A stretch of 47,811 nt of DNA from JAOADN01 sp046155885. Its GTDB lineage: Bacteria; Pseudomonadota; Alphaproteobacteria; Rhodobacterales; Rhodobacteraceae. Below, piece after piece: positions 7,444-16,427 of the stretch. Position 1 is the first letter of the stretch. Each line of letters begins with the position of its first letter. The stretch spans positions 1 through 47,811 of the forward strand of contig JBJXFU010000197.1 in the NCBI GenBank assembly GCA_046155885.1. Direction: 5' to 3'. The translations under genes were made by a program, and so were the position numbers. Below the pieces are notes generated by a model. It searched no databases and was not told where the DNA came from. It worked only from the letters and a program-made list of their open reading frames with translations.

Positions 7444-8429
7444 GGCAGGGGATGCTGCTGACTTCGCTCGCCCTTCTGGTCGCGACGCTTTTCGCGGCCT
7501 CGCTGCTGGTCGGCCCGGCGGGCATCGGCATCCGGTCCAGCCTCGCCGCCCTGTTCCGGGGCGATGGCGGGGCGACGGTTCTGGTGATGCGCGAAATCCG
7601 TCTGCCGCGCGCCATCCTCGGCCTATTTGTCGGGGCGGGGCTGGGCCTTGCCGGGGCGGCGATGCAGGGGGTGCTCCGCAACCCCTTGGCCGAACCGGGG
7701 CTGATCGGGGTGTCGGGAGGGGCCGCCCTGGGCGCGGTGCTGGCAATCCACACCGGGCTCTACGCGACCCTGGCGCTCGGCCTGCCGCTGGCGGCGCTCG
7801 CCGGGGCGGCAGTGTCGGTCGCGGCGATCCTGGCGCTGGCCGGGCCGGGCGCGCGCACACTGACGCTGATCCTCGCCGGGATCGCCGTCAGCGCGCTGGC
7901 CGGGGCGCTGACCTCGCTGGTGCTGAACCTGTCGCCCAACCCCTATGCGGCGGCGGAAATCGTGTTCTGGATGATGGGCTCGCTCGCCGACCGGTCGATG
8001 GCCCATGTCTGGCTCGCCATGCCCGCGATCCTCGCTGGAATGGCGCTGCTGCTTACGCTCGGCCGGGGGCTCGACGCGCTGACGCTGGGCGAGGACGCGG
8101 CCGCCTCCATGGGCTTCGCGATCCCGCGTCTCAGGCTGGCGCTGATCGGGGGCACGGCCGCCGTGGTGGGCGGCGCGACGGCGGTGGCGGGAACCGTCGG
8201 TTTCGTGGGCCTCGTGGTGCCGCACCTCCTGCGCCGCGCCACCGGCGGGCTGCCGTCGCGGCTCCTGCCCGCCTCGGCGCTCGGCGGCGCGGCGATGCTG
8301 CTGGCCGCCGACCTCGCGACCCGCCTCATCGCGCCCGAGCGCGACCTGAAGCTCGGCGTTCTGACCGCGCTCGTCGGCGCGCCGTTCTTCCTGCTCCTCG
8401 TCCGCCGCACGGCGCGGGAGGCGATGTGA
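7440..8429 (+). CDS. btuC: FecCD/BtuC-type ABC permease for cobalamin
   Basis: The 329-residue, multi-helix protein has FecCD-family hallmarks: EIRLPRAILGLFVGAGLGLAG near the N-terminus, the motif RNPLAEPGLIGVSGGA (about 80-95) and a late cytoplasmic region with GFVGLVVPHLLR, which contacts the ATPase. The GTG at 7440 shares bases with the btuF stop (GTGA) and follows GGGGGAGGGG; an ATG four codons on is possible. Two copies would form the inner-membrane pore of the vitamin B12 importer with BtuD. Confidence 0.9.
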   Translation: MRQGMLLTSLALLVATLFAASLLVGPAGIGIRSSLAALFRGDGGATVLVMREIRLPRAILGLFVGAGLGLAGAAMQGVLRNPLAEPGLIGVSGGAALGAVLAIHTGLYATLALGLPLAALAGAAVSVAAILALAGPGARTLTLILAGIAVSALAGALTSLVLNLSPNPYAAAEIVFWMMGSLADRSMAHVWLAMPAILAGMALLLTLGRGLDALTLGEDAAASMGFAIPRLRLALIGGTAAVVGGATAVAGTVGFVGLVVPHLLRRATGGLPSRLLPASALGGAAMLLAADLATRLIAPERDLKLGVLTALVGAPFFLLLVRRTAREAM

Positions 8430-9181
8430 TGGAAATCGACCTCGACGCCCTCAGGGTCCTTCGGTCTGGCCGGTCGGTCGTCGACGGCGTGTCGCTGACC
8501 GTGGGTGAAGGCGAATGCGTGGGTCTGATCGGCCCGAACGGGGCGGGAAAGACCTCGCTCCTGCGGGCGGCGATCGGGCTTCTGCACGCGGCCTCGGGGA
8601 CCAGCTCACTCGCCGCCCTGCCGCCCGGCGCAAGGGCGCGCGCCGTGGCCTGGCTGCCGCAGGCGCGCGAGGTCGTCTGGCCGGTTACGGTCGGAACGCT
8701 GGTCGGGCTCGGCCGATTGCCCTTCGGGCCGGTGCGGCCGGGCGATCCGGCGGTGGAACGGGCGATGCGCCGCATGGGGCTCGGACCCTTGCGCGACCGG
8801 CGCGCCACAGAGCTTTCCGGCGGCGAGCAGGCGCGGGCGCTGATCGCGCGGGCCCTGGCGCAGGAAGCGCCGGTCACGCTCGCCGACGAACCGGTGGCCG
8901 GCCTCGACCCGGCCGCGCAGATCGCCGCAATGCGGGTCTTCCGGGCGCTTGCGGACGAGGGCCGCACGGTGGTGGTTGCGATGCACGACCTCGGGCTCGC
9001 GGCGCGCCACTGCACGCGGCTGGTGGCGATAAGCCGGGGGCGGATCGAGGCTGACGGCACGCCCGCCGAGGTGCTCGCCCCCGGGGTCGTGGCCCGTGTC
9101 TTCGGCATCCGCTCGGCCTTTGCGGAAGGCCCCGAGGGGCCGGTTTTCCAGGCCCTCGACGTCATCGGGGCGTCAGAATGA
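8429..9181 (+). CDS. btuD: ABC transporter ATPase for cobalamin
   Basis: The 250-residue protein has Walker A GPNGAGKTS, the signature LSGGEQARALIARAL, Walker B VTLADEPVAGLD (Leu-Ala-Asp-Glu) and the switch histidine in AMHDLGLAARHC. Together these define an FepC/BtuD-type importer ATPase. It overlaps the permease stop (TGATG) and its own stop overlaps the tonB ATG, so the genes form one tightly coupled operon. The C-terminal EVLAPGVVARVFG is typical of metal-chelate and B12 ATPases. Confidence 0.93.
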   Translation: MEIDLDALRVLRSGRSVVDGVSLTVGEGECVGLIGPNGAGKTSLLRAAIGLLHAASGTSSLAALPPGARARAVAWLPQAREVVWPVTVGTLVGLGRLPFGPVRPGDPAVERAMRRMGLGPLRDRRATELSGGEQARALIARALAQEAPVTLADEPVAGLDPAAQIAAMRVFRALADEGRTVVVAMHDLGLAARHCTRLVAISRGRIEADGTPAEVLAPGVVARVFGIRSAFAEGPEGPVFQALDVIGASE

Positions 9182-10260
9182 CGGCGCCCTTCCGCATACC
9201 GACCTGGCCCTCGGCCGCCCACGCAGACGCCTTCCCGGCTGCCCCGCGACCCGGCCTGCGGGAACCGGGCGACACGGCAAGGCCGAGGGCGTGGCGCCGC
9301 CGGGCGCCGTGGCTCCTCGCGATCTGCCTGTCGGGCGCGGCGCATGTCGGGGCGGTGATCTGGGCGATGGGGGCAGGGGGGCCCGCGCCGGAGGCGGGCG
9401 AGCCGGGCGAGGTTCTGGCCGAGGTGCGGATCATGCCGCAGGCCGAGTTCGACGCGATGATCTCCTCCCCGCCCCGCGCCGGTGCGGAGGGGCCGGCCGC
9501 GCCTCCCGGTCCCCAAGCGGGCCCGCATGAAACGCAAGCCCCCGACAGTCCGCATCCCGACACGCTTATGGCAGCCGTTCCGCCTGCCTTGCAAACGCCG
9601 GCGCCGGAGCCCCAGGCGCCACCCTCCCGGGTTCCCTCGCCGCCGCCGCCGGTCTTTCCCTCCGCGCCGGCGCCGCTGGCGGACCTGCCGTCACCAGCGC
9701 TAGCGGCCGGCATCGCGAAGCCCACAGCGCCGTCCGGCGACCCCGCCCGCGCACCCCTCCCCAAGCCCGCCGCCGCGCCGAAGCCGGACGCCCCGCCCCC
9801 CGCCGCGGCGCCGGCGGCCCGGCCGGCAAAGGACACAGCCGCCGGGGAAGCAGGCGCGAAGGCTGCGGCGGCCGCGAAGCGCGCGAAGTCCCCGCCCCCC
9901 GCCGCGGCCGCCGCAACTTCCGCAGAAACCGCCGCGGCGCCCAAGGCGGGTCTGTCAGAAGGCGAACGGCAGGCCCTGCAGGCCAAGTGGGGCGGCCGGA
10001 TCCGGTCGCGGATCGGACGGGCGCAGGACTATCCGGCCGAAGTCCTGGCCGCCGGGACGGAACGGCGCATCGTCCTGTCGCTGACCATCGCGCCGACGGG
10101 CAGGCTGCTTTCGGTCGGGCTGGCCGAGAGTTCGGGCATGGCGGCGTTCGACCGGGCGGTGGTCACGGCGGTCCGGCGCGCCGGACGGCTGCCGCGCGCC
10201 CCGGAGGGACTGGACGAGCCGTCCTACAGGTTCTCGATCGGACTGCGCTTCACGCCGTAG
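9178..10260 (+). CDS. tonB: TonB-family energy transducer
   Basis: The 360-residue protein has a basic cytoplasmic N-terminus of about 40 residues, one membrane anchor (about 44-65, PWLLAICLSGAAHVGAVIWAM), a long Pro/Ala/Lys-rich spacer (about 70-265) and a C-terminal TonB domain with YPAEVL, RRIVLSLTIAPTGRLLSVGL and SGMAAFDRAVVTAVRRAG. It would carry energy from an ExbB-ExbD complex to BtuB across the periplasm. Its place as last gene of the B12 operon suggests a dedicated TonB. exbB and exbD are not in the window. The first 30 or so residues are unusually polar and proline-rich for a TonB N-terminus. Confidence 0.88.
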   Translation: MTAPFRIPTWPSAAHADAFPAAPRPGLREPGDTARPRAWRRRAPWLLAICLSGAAHVGAVIWAMGAGGPAPEAGEPGEVLAEVRIMPQAEFDAMISSPPRAGAEGPAAPPGPQAGPHETQAPDSPHPDTLMAAVPPALQTPAPEPQAPPSRVPSPPPPVFPSAPAPLADLPSPALAAGIAKPTAPSGDPARAPLPKPAAAPKPDAPPPAAAPAARPAKDTAAGEAGAKAAAAAKRAKSPPPAAAAATSAETAAAPKAGLSEGERQALQAKWGGRIRSRIGRAQDYPAEVLAAGTERRIVLSLTIAPTGRLLSVGLAESSGMAAFDRAVVTAVRRAGRLPRAPEGLDEPSYRFSIGLRFTP

Positions 10261-10342
10261 CGGGCCGCCATCCCGGCGGGCGTCAACGCTATCCCGAACC
10301 GGGAAGACCGGCAAAGCCCATCACCGTCCCCAGGGCGCCCCT

Positions 10343-10780
10343 TCACGCGCGCCGCAGGTGCGCGATCCGGTCGATGGCGAAAAGGTATCCCTGCGCCCCG
10401 GCGCCCACGATCACCGCGTCGGCGCGCAGCGAGACATAAGATCGGTGCCGGAAGCTTTCCCGCTTGTGCACGTTCGACAGATGCACCTCGATCACCGGCC
10501 CCTCGAAGGCAGTCAGCGCGTCGAGGATGGCGACCGAGGTATGGGTGAAGGCCCCGGGGTTGATGACGATGCCGGCCGCCAGCCCCCGCGACTCGTGTAT
10601 CCAGTCGATCAGCGCGTCCTCGCGGTTCGACTGGTGAAACCGGATGCCATAGCCCGCCGCCGCCGCCGCCACCCCGCAAGCGCGTTCGATATCGGCCAGC
10701 GTCTCGCGCCCGTAGATCTCCGGCTGGCGGGTGCCGAGCAGGTTCAGGTTCGGGCCGTTCAGCACGAAGATCGGCGACAT
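10343..10780 (-). CDS. aroQ: 3-dehydroquinate dehydratase, type II
   Basis: The 145-residue protein matches the small dodecameric type II enzyme, which converts 3-dehydroquinate to 3-dehydroshikimate in the shikimate pathway. Visible motifs are FVLNGPNLNLLG at the N-terminus with the flexible loop TRQPEIYG (catalytic Tyr), HQSNRED, INPGAFTHTS and EVHLSNVHKRE. The ATG at 10780 follows GGAAGGA. It lies 101 bp downstream of the channel gene on the same strand, and its 3' end faces the end of tonB across 82 bp. Confidence 0.97.
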   Translation of the reverse strand: MSPIFVLNGPNLNLLGTRQPEIYGRETLADIERACGVAAAAAGYGIRFHQSNREDALIDWIHESRGLAAGIVINPGAFTHTSVAILDALTAFEGPVIEVHLSNVHKRESFRHRSYVSLRADAVIVGAGAQGYLFAIDRIAHLRRA

Positions 10781-10881
10781 GGTCAGGTCCTTCCGCCCGC
10801 TTCGGGGGCCGGGCGAAGCCTGTGGCGCGACGGCCCGGGGCGCAAGTCCGGACCGTCGGCGCCCCCGTCCCGAAGGACGGG

Positions 10882-11994
10882 CTATGGCGGCGGCGACACA
10901 GGCGGGGATGCGGCGCCCGCCCCTTCGTCCCGCTCTGCATTGGCCCGCGCGCGGGCCTCGGCGGTGGCGCGGATGGTCCTCGCAAGCTCGCTTTCGCGCC
11001 CGAAAAGATGCTGGAAGTCGGCGACGTGCAGCGTCAGCACGGTTACCGCCGAAGCTGCCGTCACCGTCGCGCTGCGCGGCTCGCCGGTGACAAGGGCCAT
11101 CTCGCCGAAGTATTGGCCGGGCCCGAGGTCGACCGGCACCGGCGCCTCGATCCGGACCCGGCCGTCGGTGATGAAGTACATTTCCGTGCCCACCTGGCCC
11201 TTCTTGCAGATCACGGCGCCGGCGGCGTACTTGCGCGGGCGCAGGGCCTCGACGATGCCGGCAAGGTCGGCGCGGTCGACGCTGGCGAAGACGGACGCGC
11301 GCGCCACGAGCTGCCAGACCTGCGAGAAATCTCGGCGGCGGATTTCCTGCGCGAAGCCGGTGGCGAGGATGCCGGCCCAGAGCGCAAAGACCGCGATTCC
11401 GGAAATCATCACCATGCCGGCAAGCAGTCGGCCGGGGAAGGTGGTCGGAATCTTGTCGCCATAGCCGGTGGTGGTGAGGGTGACGACGGCCCACCACATG
11501 GCGCGCGGGATGCTGCCGAACTGTTCGGGCTGGGCGGCGCGCTCGAATAGATAGGCGGCGAGCGCGGCGCCGAAGAGGATGACGAGGAAAAGCGAGAGCA
11601 CGCCGAGAAGGTTCCGGGCCTCGCCGCGGATGACGCGTGCGACAAGAATGACGCCGGGAATCTCGGCCAAGGGCTTAAGCAGCCAGACGCCGAAGCAAAG
11701 TCCGGCGTCCGGGCCGCGCAAGCCAAGCGCCAGGCCGGCGAGCGGGACGAGGACCGCGAAAGCGTCAGCCGCGAGGGCCGGGTAGCGCGCCGTGGGAATG
11801 GTGCGGACTTGGGCCAGGCTGCGCCCGAGGGACAGCGTGAAGACCGCCCAGATCGCCGCCAGGCCCGCCCAAGTGGCGGTGCGTGCGGCCGGGGCCAGAT
11901 CGGGCTGGGTCAGCAGCGCGACGCCGATCAGACCCGCGAAGGCAAGGTATTTCCCGGCGACATCAAGCCGGTCGGTCAGGGCGCGCGCGAACAT
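10882..11994 (-). CDS. Cyclic-nucleotide-gated potassium channel, MlotiK1 type
   Basis: The 370-residue protein aligns by eye along its whole length with MlotiK1 (MloK1) of Mesorhizobium loti: six transmembrane segments with a voltage-sensor-like region lacking a dense arginine series, the shared stretch WWAVVTL, the selectivity filter TTGYGD (175-180), and a C-terminal cyclic-nucleotide-binding domain. The phosphate-binding cassette FGEMALVTGEPRSAT covers residues 296-310, with Arg307 at the same number as the cAMP-contacting Arg of MlotiK1. It should be a cAMP-opened K+ channel. The C-terminal 20 residues are Ala/Pro-rich and look disordered. The ATG start is at 11994. Confidence 0.92.
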   Translation of the reverse strand: MFARALTDRLDVAGKYLAFAGLIGVALLTQPDLAPAARTATWAGLAAIWAVFTLSLGRSLAQVRTIPTARYPALAADAFAVLVPLAGLALGLRGPDAGLCFGVWLLKPLAEIPGVILVARVIRGEARNLLGVLSLFLVILFGAALAAYLFERAAQPEQFGSIPRAMWWAVVTLTTTGYGDKIPTTFPGRLLAGMVMISGIAVFALWAGILATGFAQEIRRRDFSQVWQLVARASVFASVDRADLAGIVEALRPRKYAAGAVICKKGQVGTEMYFITDGRVRIEAPVPVDLGPGQYFGEMALVTGEPRSATVTAASAVTVLTLHVADFQHLFGRESELARTIRATAEARARANAERDEGAGAASPPVSPPP

Positions 11995-12064
11995 GGAGGG
12001 TGATCGGCCTTTTGTCGTTCGCCGGCCAGACTAGTCGATGATCGGCCGGTTTGGAATCCTGCCC

Positions 12065-12093
12065 GGCCCGGGCTGCGCGGGTTGGCCCGGGCC
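12065..12093. terminator. G+C-rich hairpin after the polyamine operon
   Basis: GGCCCGGGC (12065-12073) can pair with GCCCGGGCC (12085-12093), giving a very stable stem between the end of potC and the start of the channel gene. There is no T-run on either side, so it may be a factor-assisted terminator or RNA-stabilising structure rather than a classical one. Confidence 0.3.
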
Positions 12094-12160
12094 CAAATGT
12101 TGCGCGCCGCAGGAAAGGTCGCGCCGACTGCCGCCCCCGGGGGGGCCTTTGGCACTCTTC

Positions 12161-12985
12161 CTACCTGTCGGGCCGCTTCCGTTGCCCCCGCCGCATCGCC
12201 GCCTGGGCCGCGACAAGAAGGATCAGCGAACCCGCCATCACCATCGTGCCGATCGCGTTGATCTCGGGCGTCACGCCGCGGCGGATCGACGAGAATACAT
12301 AGATCGGCAGCGTCGTCTGCGAACCGGAAACGAAGAAGGCGACGATGAAGTCGTCGAAGCTGAAGGTGAAGCCAAGCAGGAACCCGGCCAGCACCCCGGG
12401 CAGGATCAGCGGCAGTGTGACCTGTCGGAAGGTTCCCCAGGGCGTGGCGCCAAGATCGGCGGCGGCTTCGGTCAGGCTCCGGTCCATTCCGGCGATGCGG
12501 GCGCGGACGATCAGGATGACGATCGCCATCGAGAAAAGCCCGTGCGCGGCGATCAGCGAAAGCCGCCCGAGCTCGGCCCGGGGCGGCGCGCTGTCGAAGG
12601 GCCAGAGCGCCGCCAGCGCGGGATTGAGCCAGCCGAAGACGGTGACGAGCGCGATCAGGGTGGCGATGCCGATGACGATGCCGGGGACCATCACCGCGAC
12701 GTAGATCAGCGCATCGAAGGCCGCGCGGGTCCGCCCGCCGACCGATTGCAGCGCCAGCGCGGCGGCGGTGCCGAACAGCGTGGCAAGCGTGGCCGACACG
12801 AGGGCGACCGTCAGACTGGTCTGCAGCGCATCCACCACGAAGGGGTTCGCAAGCGCCTTGCCGTACCACTCGACCGAAAAGCCGGTCATCTGCGTGGCGC
12901 TTTTGCCCGAGTTGAAGCTGAAGACCGCGATGATCGCGATCGGGATGTAGAGGAACAGATAGACGCCGGCGGCGTAGGCCCTCAT
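12161..12985 (-). CDS. potC: Polyamine ABC permease, PotC/PotI type
   Basis: The 274-residue membrane protein has six predicted helices and the EAA loop EAAADLGATPWGTFRQVTLPL, where the ATPase docks. FFVSGSQTTLPIYVFSSIRRGVTPEINA-type sequence near the C-terminus is characteristic of the spermidine/putrescine PotC/PotI branch. The ATG at 12985 comes five bases after the potB stop. It would form the inner-membrane channel with PotB. It is the last gene of the four-gene operon. Confidence 0.92.
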   Translation of the reverse strand: MRAYAAGVYLFLYIPIAIIAVFSFNSGKSATQMTGFSVEWYGKALANPFVVDALQTSLTVALVSATLATLFGTAAALALQSVGGRTRAAFDALIYVAVMVPGIVIGIATLIALVTVFGWLNPALAALWPFDSAPPRAELGRLSLIAAHGLFSMAIVILIVRARIAGMDRSLTEAAADLGATPWGTFRQVTLPLILPGVLAGFLLGFTFSFDDFIVAFFVSGSQTTLPIYVFSSIRRGVTPEINAIGTMVMAGSLILLVAAQAAMRRGQRKRPDR

Positions 12986-12990
12986 GGCGG

Positions 12991-13845
12991 TCACATCAGC
13001 GAAACGTCGTCGCGCATGCCCGACCAGCGGCGGGCAAGGCGCATGTAGACGGTCACGGTGACGAGCATGATCAGCACCAGGCTCGCCGCGACGGCCGATC
13101 CGAAGGCCCAGTTGCGCGACTGCAGGAACAGATCCACCAGCGCGTTGCCGACGAAGAATATCTTGCCCCCGCCAAGGATCGCCGGAATCAGGTACTCCCC
13201 CATCAGCAGGATGAAGACCAGCATGCAGCCGGTCGCCACGCCGGGCATCGAAAGCGGCAGGGTAACGGTCATGAATGTCCGGAACGGGGGCGAGCCAAGG
13301 TCGTCGGCCGCCTCCAGCAGGCGCTTGTCCAGCCGTTCCAGGCTCACATAGATCGGGAAGACCATCAGCGGCAGGTAGCCGTAGACGATGCCGACGAGGA
13401 CGGCGAAAGGCGTATAGATCAGCCGCACCGGCCCGAACCCCGCCCAGTCGATCAGCGCCGGGATGCCCTTGCCGCCCAGGATGAACATCCACGCATAGCT
13501 GCGGATCAGGATCGAGGTCCAGAACGGCACGATGACCAGGATCAGCAGCAGCGTCCGCCAGCGGTCCGTGGCGCGCATCGCCAGGAACCAGGCCAGCGGA
13601 TAGGCGATCAGCACGCAGGCCAGCGTGCCGAGCGGCGCCAGCGTCAGGGTGTTCTGGAACGCCGCCCAGCGGCTGCCGAGGTTGAGGAAGTTCTCGGCGG
13701 TGAAGCCCGGGGCGTAGCCGCCCGCGGGCGCCCGCTCGCCCACCGAGAAGACAAGGACGACGGCCAGCGGCAGAACCAGCATGACGGCGAACCACGCCCC
13801 GGCAGGGGCGAGCAGAAGCGCCGTCGTCAGGTTCCGCCGCCGCAC
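12991..13845 (-). CDS. potB: Polyamine ABC permease, PotB/PotH type
   Basis: The 284-residue protein has six hydrophobic helices, the PotB/PotH segment PFWTSILIRSYAWMFILG and the EAA loop EAADDLGSPPFRTFMTVTLPL. FVGNALVDLFLQSRNW before the last helix is also usual for this subfamily. The GTG start at 13845 follows GGCGGGGGC and lies 12 bp after the stop of the binding-protein gene. It is the partner of PotC in the pore for putrescine or spermidine. Confidence 0.92.
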   Translation of the reverse strand: MRRRNLTTALLLAPAGAWFAVMLVLPLAVVLVFSVGERAPAGGYAPGFTAENFLNLGSRWAAFQNTLTLAPLGTLACVLIAYPLAWFLAMRATDRWRTLLLILVIVPFWTSILIRSYAWMFILGGKGIPALIDWAGFGPVRLIYTPFAVLVGIVYGYLPLMVFPIYVSLERLDKRLLEAADDLGSPPFRTFMTVTLPLSMPGVATGCMLVFILLMGEYLIPAILGGGKIFFVGNALVDLFLQSRNWAFGSAVAASLVLIMLVTVTVYMRLARRWSGMRDDVSLM

Positions 13846-13857
13846 GTCGCCCCCGCC

Positions 13858-15015
13858 TCAGGCCGACTTGAACCGCGCCATCAGCTCGGCGCGGTTGGGG
13901 TCGGTCAGCGTCGCGGCCGCGCCGAACTCGAGCGCATTCAGCAGGTCCGCCGCCGGATAGAGGATCGGGTCGTTCAGGACCTCCGCCGGCAAGAGTGTGT
14001 TCACCCGCGAATCCGCCACCGGATAGCCGTGGAACAGCGCCTCCTTGGCGTTCACCTCGGGGGTAAGCAGGAAGTCGATCAGCGCATAGGCGGCATCGCG
14101 GTGCGGGGCCGACTTCGGCACCGCGTAGAAGTCCGACCAGATCTCGCCGCCCTCTTTCCCGATCACGTAGGAAATCTCGGGGATGTCGCGGTTGAGCTGC
14201 TTGCCGTCGCCGGTCCAGCAGATCGTCATCCAGGCATCGCCCGAGCGCATCGACGGCTGGTAGTCCGACGAAATCGCGAAGAGATGCGGCTTGGCGGCGA
14301 GCAAAAGCTTCTCGGCCTCGGCCAGTTCGGCCGGGTCGATCGAGTTGAACGAAAAGCCGTGATACTTGAGCGCGTTGCCGATGGTGGTGAGCTGGTAGTC
14401 ATGCACCATCGTCCGTCCCGAGAAATCGCCCATCGCGGCGTCCCAGAAGTCCTTCCAGGTGGCAAGCGTCTTGCCTTTGGTCTGCGACGTGTTGACCGCG
14501 AAGCCGGTGGTTCCCCAGTTCTTCGAAACCGCATAGAGCTTGCCGTCCACCGTACCCGGCCCGGCGAAGCGCGCGTCGAAGGTAGACGGGTCGAAGTTCG
14601 GAATCTTGGCAAGGTCGAGCGGCTCGATGATGTCTTCCGAGACATAGGTGGTGATCGTGTAGTTGGTGGGCACGAACACATCCCAGCCGCTGCCGCCGGC
14701 CTGAAGCTTCGCCAGCATCTCTTCGTTCGACCCGAAGACGTTCACGTCGACGGCGGCGCCGGTCGCGGCGGTGAAGGCTTCGAAGTTGGCCGGGTCGTGG
14801 TAGTTGGGCCAGGTCGCCAGAACCACCCGGTCGCCGATCTCGCCGGCGAAGGCTGGGCGCGGGCGGAGCGCCGGGATGGCCGCTCCGAGAACGGCCGCGG
14901 CCGTGCCAAGGCCGGTCACGCCCAGGAAGTGCCGGCGCGTCACCGATCCCCGGCGATAGCGCCAGAGCTGGTCCATGAACTCCTTGCGGGACATGAATTC
15001 GTATTTGCTCATCAT
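13858..15015 (-). CDS. potD: Polyamine-binding periplasmic protein with Tat-type signal
   Basis: The 385-residue protein is an extracellular solute-binding protein of the PotD/PotF class (VLATWPNYHDPANFEAF, WDVFVPTNYTITTYV, NRDIPEISYVIGKEGGEIW). Its N-terminus is long, with a twin-arginine motif TRRHFLG (about residues 26-32) before the hydrophobic stretch, so export by the Tat system is likely instead of Sec as in E. coli PotD. Two ATGs (15015 and 15012) follow AGGGAGAAAA; the first is used here. It lies between potA and potB. The exact polyamine cannot be told. Confidence 0.9.
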   Translation of the reverse strand: MMSKYEFMSRKEFMDQLWRYRRGSVTRRHFLGVTGLGTAAAVLGAAIPALRPRPAFAGEIGDRVVLATWPNYHDPANFEAFTAATGAAVDVNVFGSNEEMLAKLQAGGSGWDVFVPTNYTITTYVSEDIIEPLDLAKIPNFDPSTFDARFAGPGTVDGKLYAVSKNWGTTGFAVNTSQTKGKTLATWKDFWDAAMGDFSGRTMVHDYQLTTIGNALKYHGFSFNSIDPAELAEAEKLLLAAKPHLFAISSDYQPSMRSGDAWMTICWTGDGKQLNRDIPEISYVIGKEGGEIWSDFYAVPKSAPHRDAAYALIDFLLTPEVNAKEALFHGYPVADSRVNTLLPAEVLNDPILYPAADLLNALEFGAAATLTDPNRAELMARFKSA

Positions 15016-15043
15016 TTTTCTCCCTTGCTGGTCGTCTTCATCG

Positions 15044-16150
15044 TCAGTCGTCCGTCAGGATCAGCGCCGATCCCGGCCGCCAGGCGGCGTAGGCGGTCTC
15101 GCCGGGGTCGAAGCTGCGCTCGGCGCCCTCGGCCTGGCGCGGCACCAGCACGAAGAAGCTGCCGAGTTCGCCGCTGTCGACAACATATTCGCTGTGCTCC
15201 CCCAGAAAAATGCGGGTCGCGATCCGCACCGGGATCGCGCCGTCGGCCGGCGCGCGCGACAGCACCACCTGTTCGGGGCGGATGGAAGCGACGGCCTCGG
15301 CTCCGTTTCCCACCGGGCGCGGGGTCGACCCCGGGATCGCCCGCCCCGAGGCGGTGACAAGCCTGGCCGCACCCGTCCGGCTTTCGGCGACGCGGCCAAA
15401 AAAGAAGTTCGACCGCCCGACGAAATCCGCCACATAGCGGTTGAGCGGTCGGTCATAAAGGTCGCGCGGGCTGCCGGTCTGCACGATCCGCCCTGCCCGC
15501 ATGATGCAGACGCGGTCCGACATCGACAGCGCTTCCTCCTGATCGTGGGTGACGAGCACGAAGGTGATCCCGAGGCTGCGCTGCAGGGTCTGAAGCTCCA
15601 CCTGCATGTCGCGGCGCAGTTTGCGGTCAAGTGCCGCGAGCGGCTCGTCCAGCAGCAGGAGCTTCGGCTCGTTCACGATGGCGCGGGCAAGCGCCACCCG
15701 CTGCTGCTGTCCGCCCGACATTTCCCAGACGCGGCGGCGGGCGAACCCGGGCAGGCGGACCATGTCGAGCGCACGGGCGACCAGGCGGGCGATTTCTGCC
15801 TCGGGCACGCGGGGGCGGCGCTGGCGGAGGCCGAAGGCGATGTTCGCTTCGATATCGAGATGCGGGAAAAGCGCGTAATGCTGGAAGACCATGTTCACCG
15901 GGCGGCGGTGCGCGGGCAGGTCGTTCACCACTGCGCCGTCGATCAGGACCTCGCCTTCGCTGGGCGTCTCGAAACCCGCCAGCATGCGCAGCGCGGTCGT
16001 CTTGCCGCAGCCCGAGGGGCCGAGGAAGGACAGGAACTCGCCCGGCGCCACCGAGAGCGACAGCGCGTCGGCCGCGACGACCTCGCCGAAACGCTTGGTG
16101 GCCGAGCGGAACCCGGCCACGGCCGTGCCCGGTCTTGCCGTGCCGTCCAA
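15044..16150 (-). CDS. potA: Polyamine ABC transporter ATPase
   Basis: The 368-residue ATPase has Walker A GPSGCGKTT (44-52), Q-loop FQHYALFP, the signature MSGGQQQR (about 144-151), Walker B LLLLDEPLAALD and the switch His in VTHDQEEAL. A C-terminal TOBE/OB-fold domain (ASIRPEQVVLS) is present, as in PotA. The first conserved residues (VAGFRSATKRFG) lie well after any ATG, so the best start is TTG at 16150, preceded by GGCGGAGAAG. An open frame continues to 16441, but that part is not protein-like. It is the first gene of potA-potD-potB-potC. Confidence 0.92.
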   Translation of the reverse strand: MDGTARPGTAVAGFRSATKRFGEVVAADALSLSVAPGEFLSFLGPSGCGKTTALRMLAGFETPSEGEVLIDGAVVNDLPAHRRPVNMVFQHYALFPHLDIEANIAFGLRQRRPRVPEAEIARLVARALDMVRLPGFARRRVWEMSGGQQQRVALARAIVNEPKLLLLDEPLAALDRKLRRDMQVELQTLQRSLGITFVLVTHDQEEALSMSDRVCIMRAGRIVQTGSPRDLYDRPLNRYVADFVGRSNFFFGRVAESRTGAARLVTASGRAIPGSTPRPVGNGAEAVASIRPEQVVLSRAPADGAIPVRIATRIFLGEHSEYVVDSGELGSFFVLVPRQAEGAERSFDPGETAYAAWRPGSALILTDD

Positions 16151-16427
16151 CTTCTCCGCCCCTCTTCCCGCCTGCCCGCGCGAGATTATGCAGCCGGCGG
16201 GCGGCTGTACACATCTGAAAAGGGGGCGCACGCCCAGGTTGAGACGCAGGGCGGTCAGGCCGGGAACAGGCTCTGGCTTCACGGCGCGCAGCAGGCGGGG
16301 TTCCGTGCGGTCCTGGCTTTGTGAACGCCGGATGCTTGCCTGCGGCGGCGGCGCGCGCGATGGCTGGCACCCAGCAGGCGGAAGCGGCGACGGGCCGCAC
16401 CCGTGTCGAGACGATGAGGTAAAGGTC

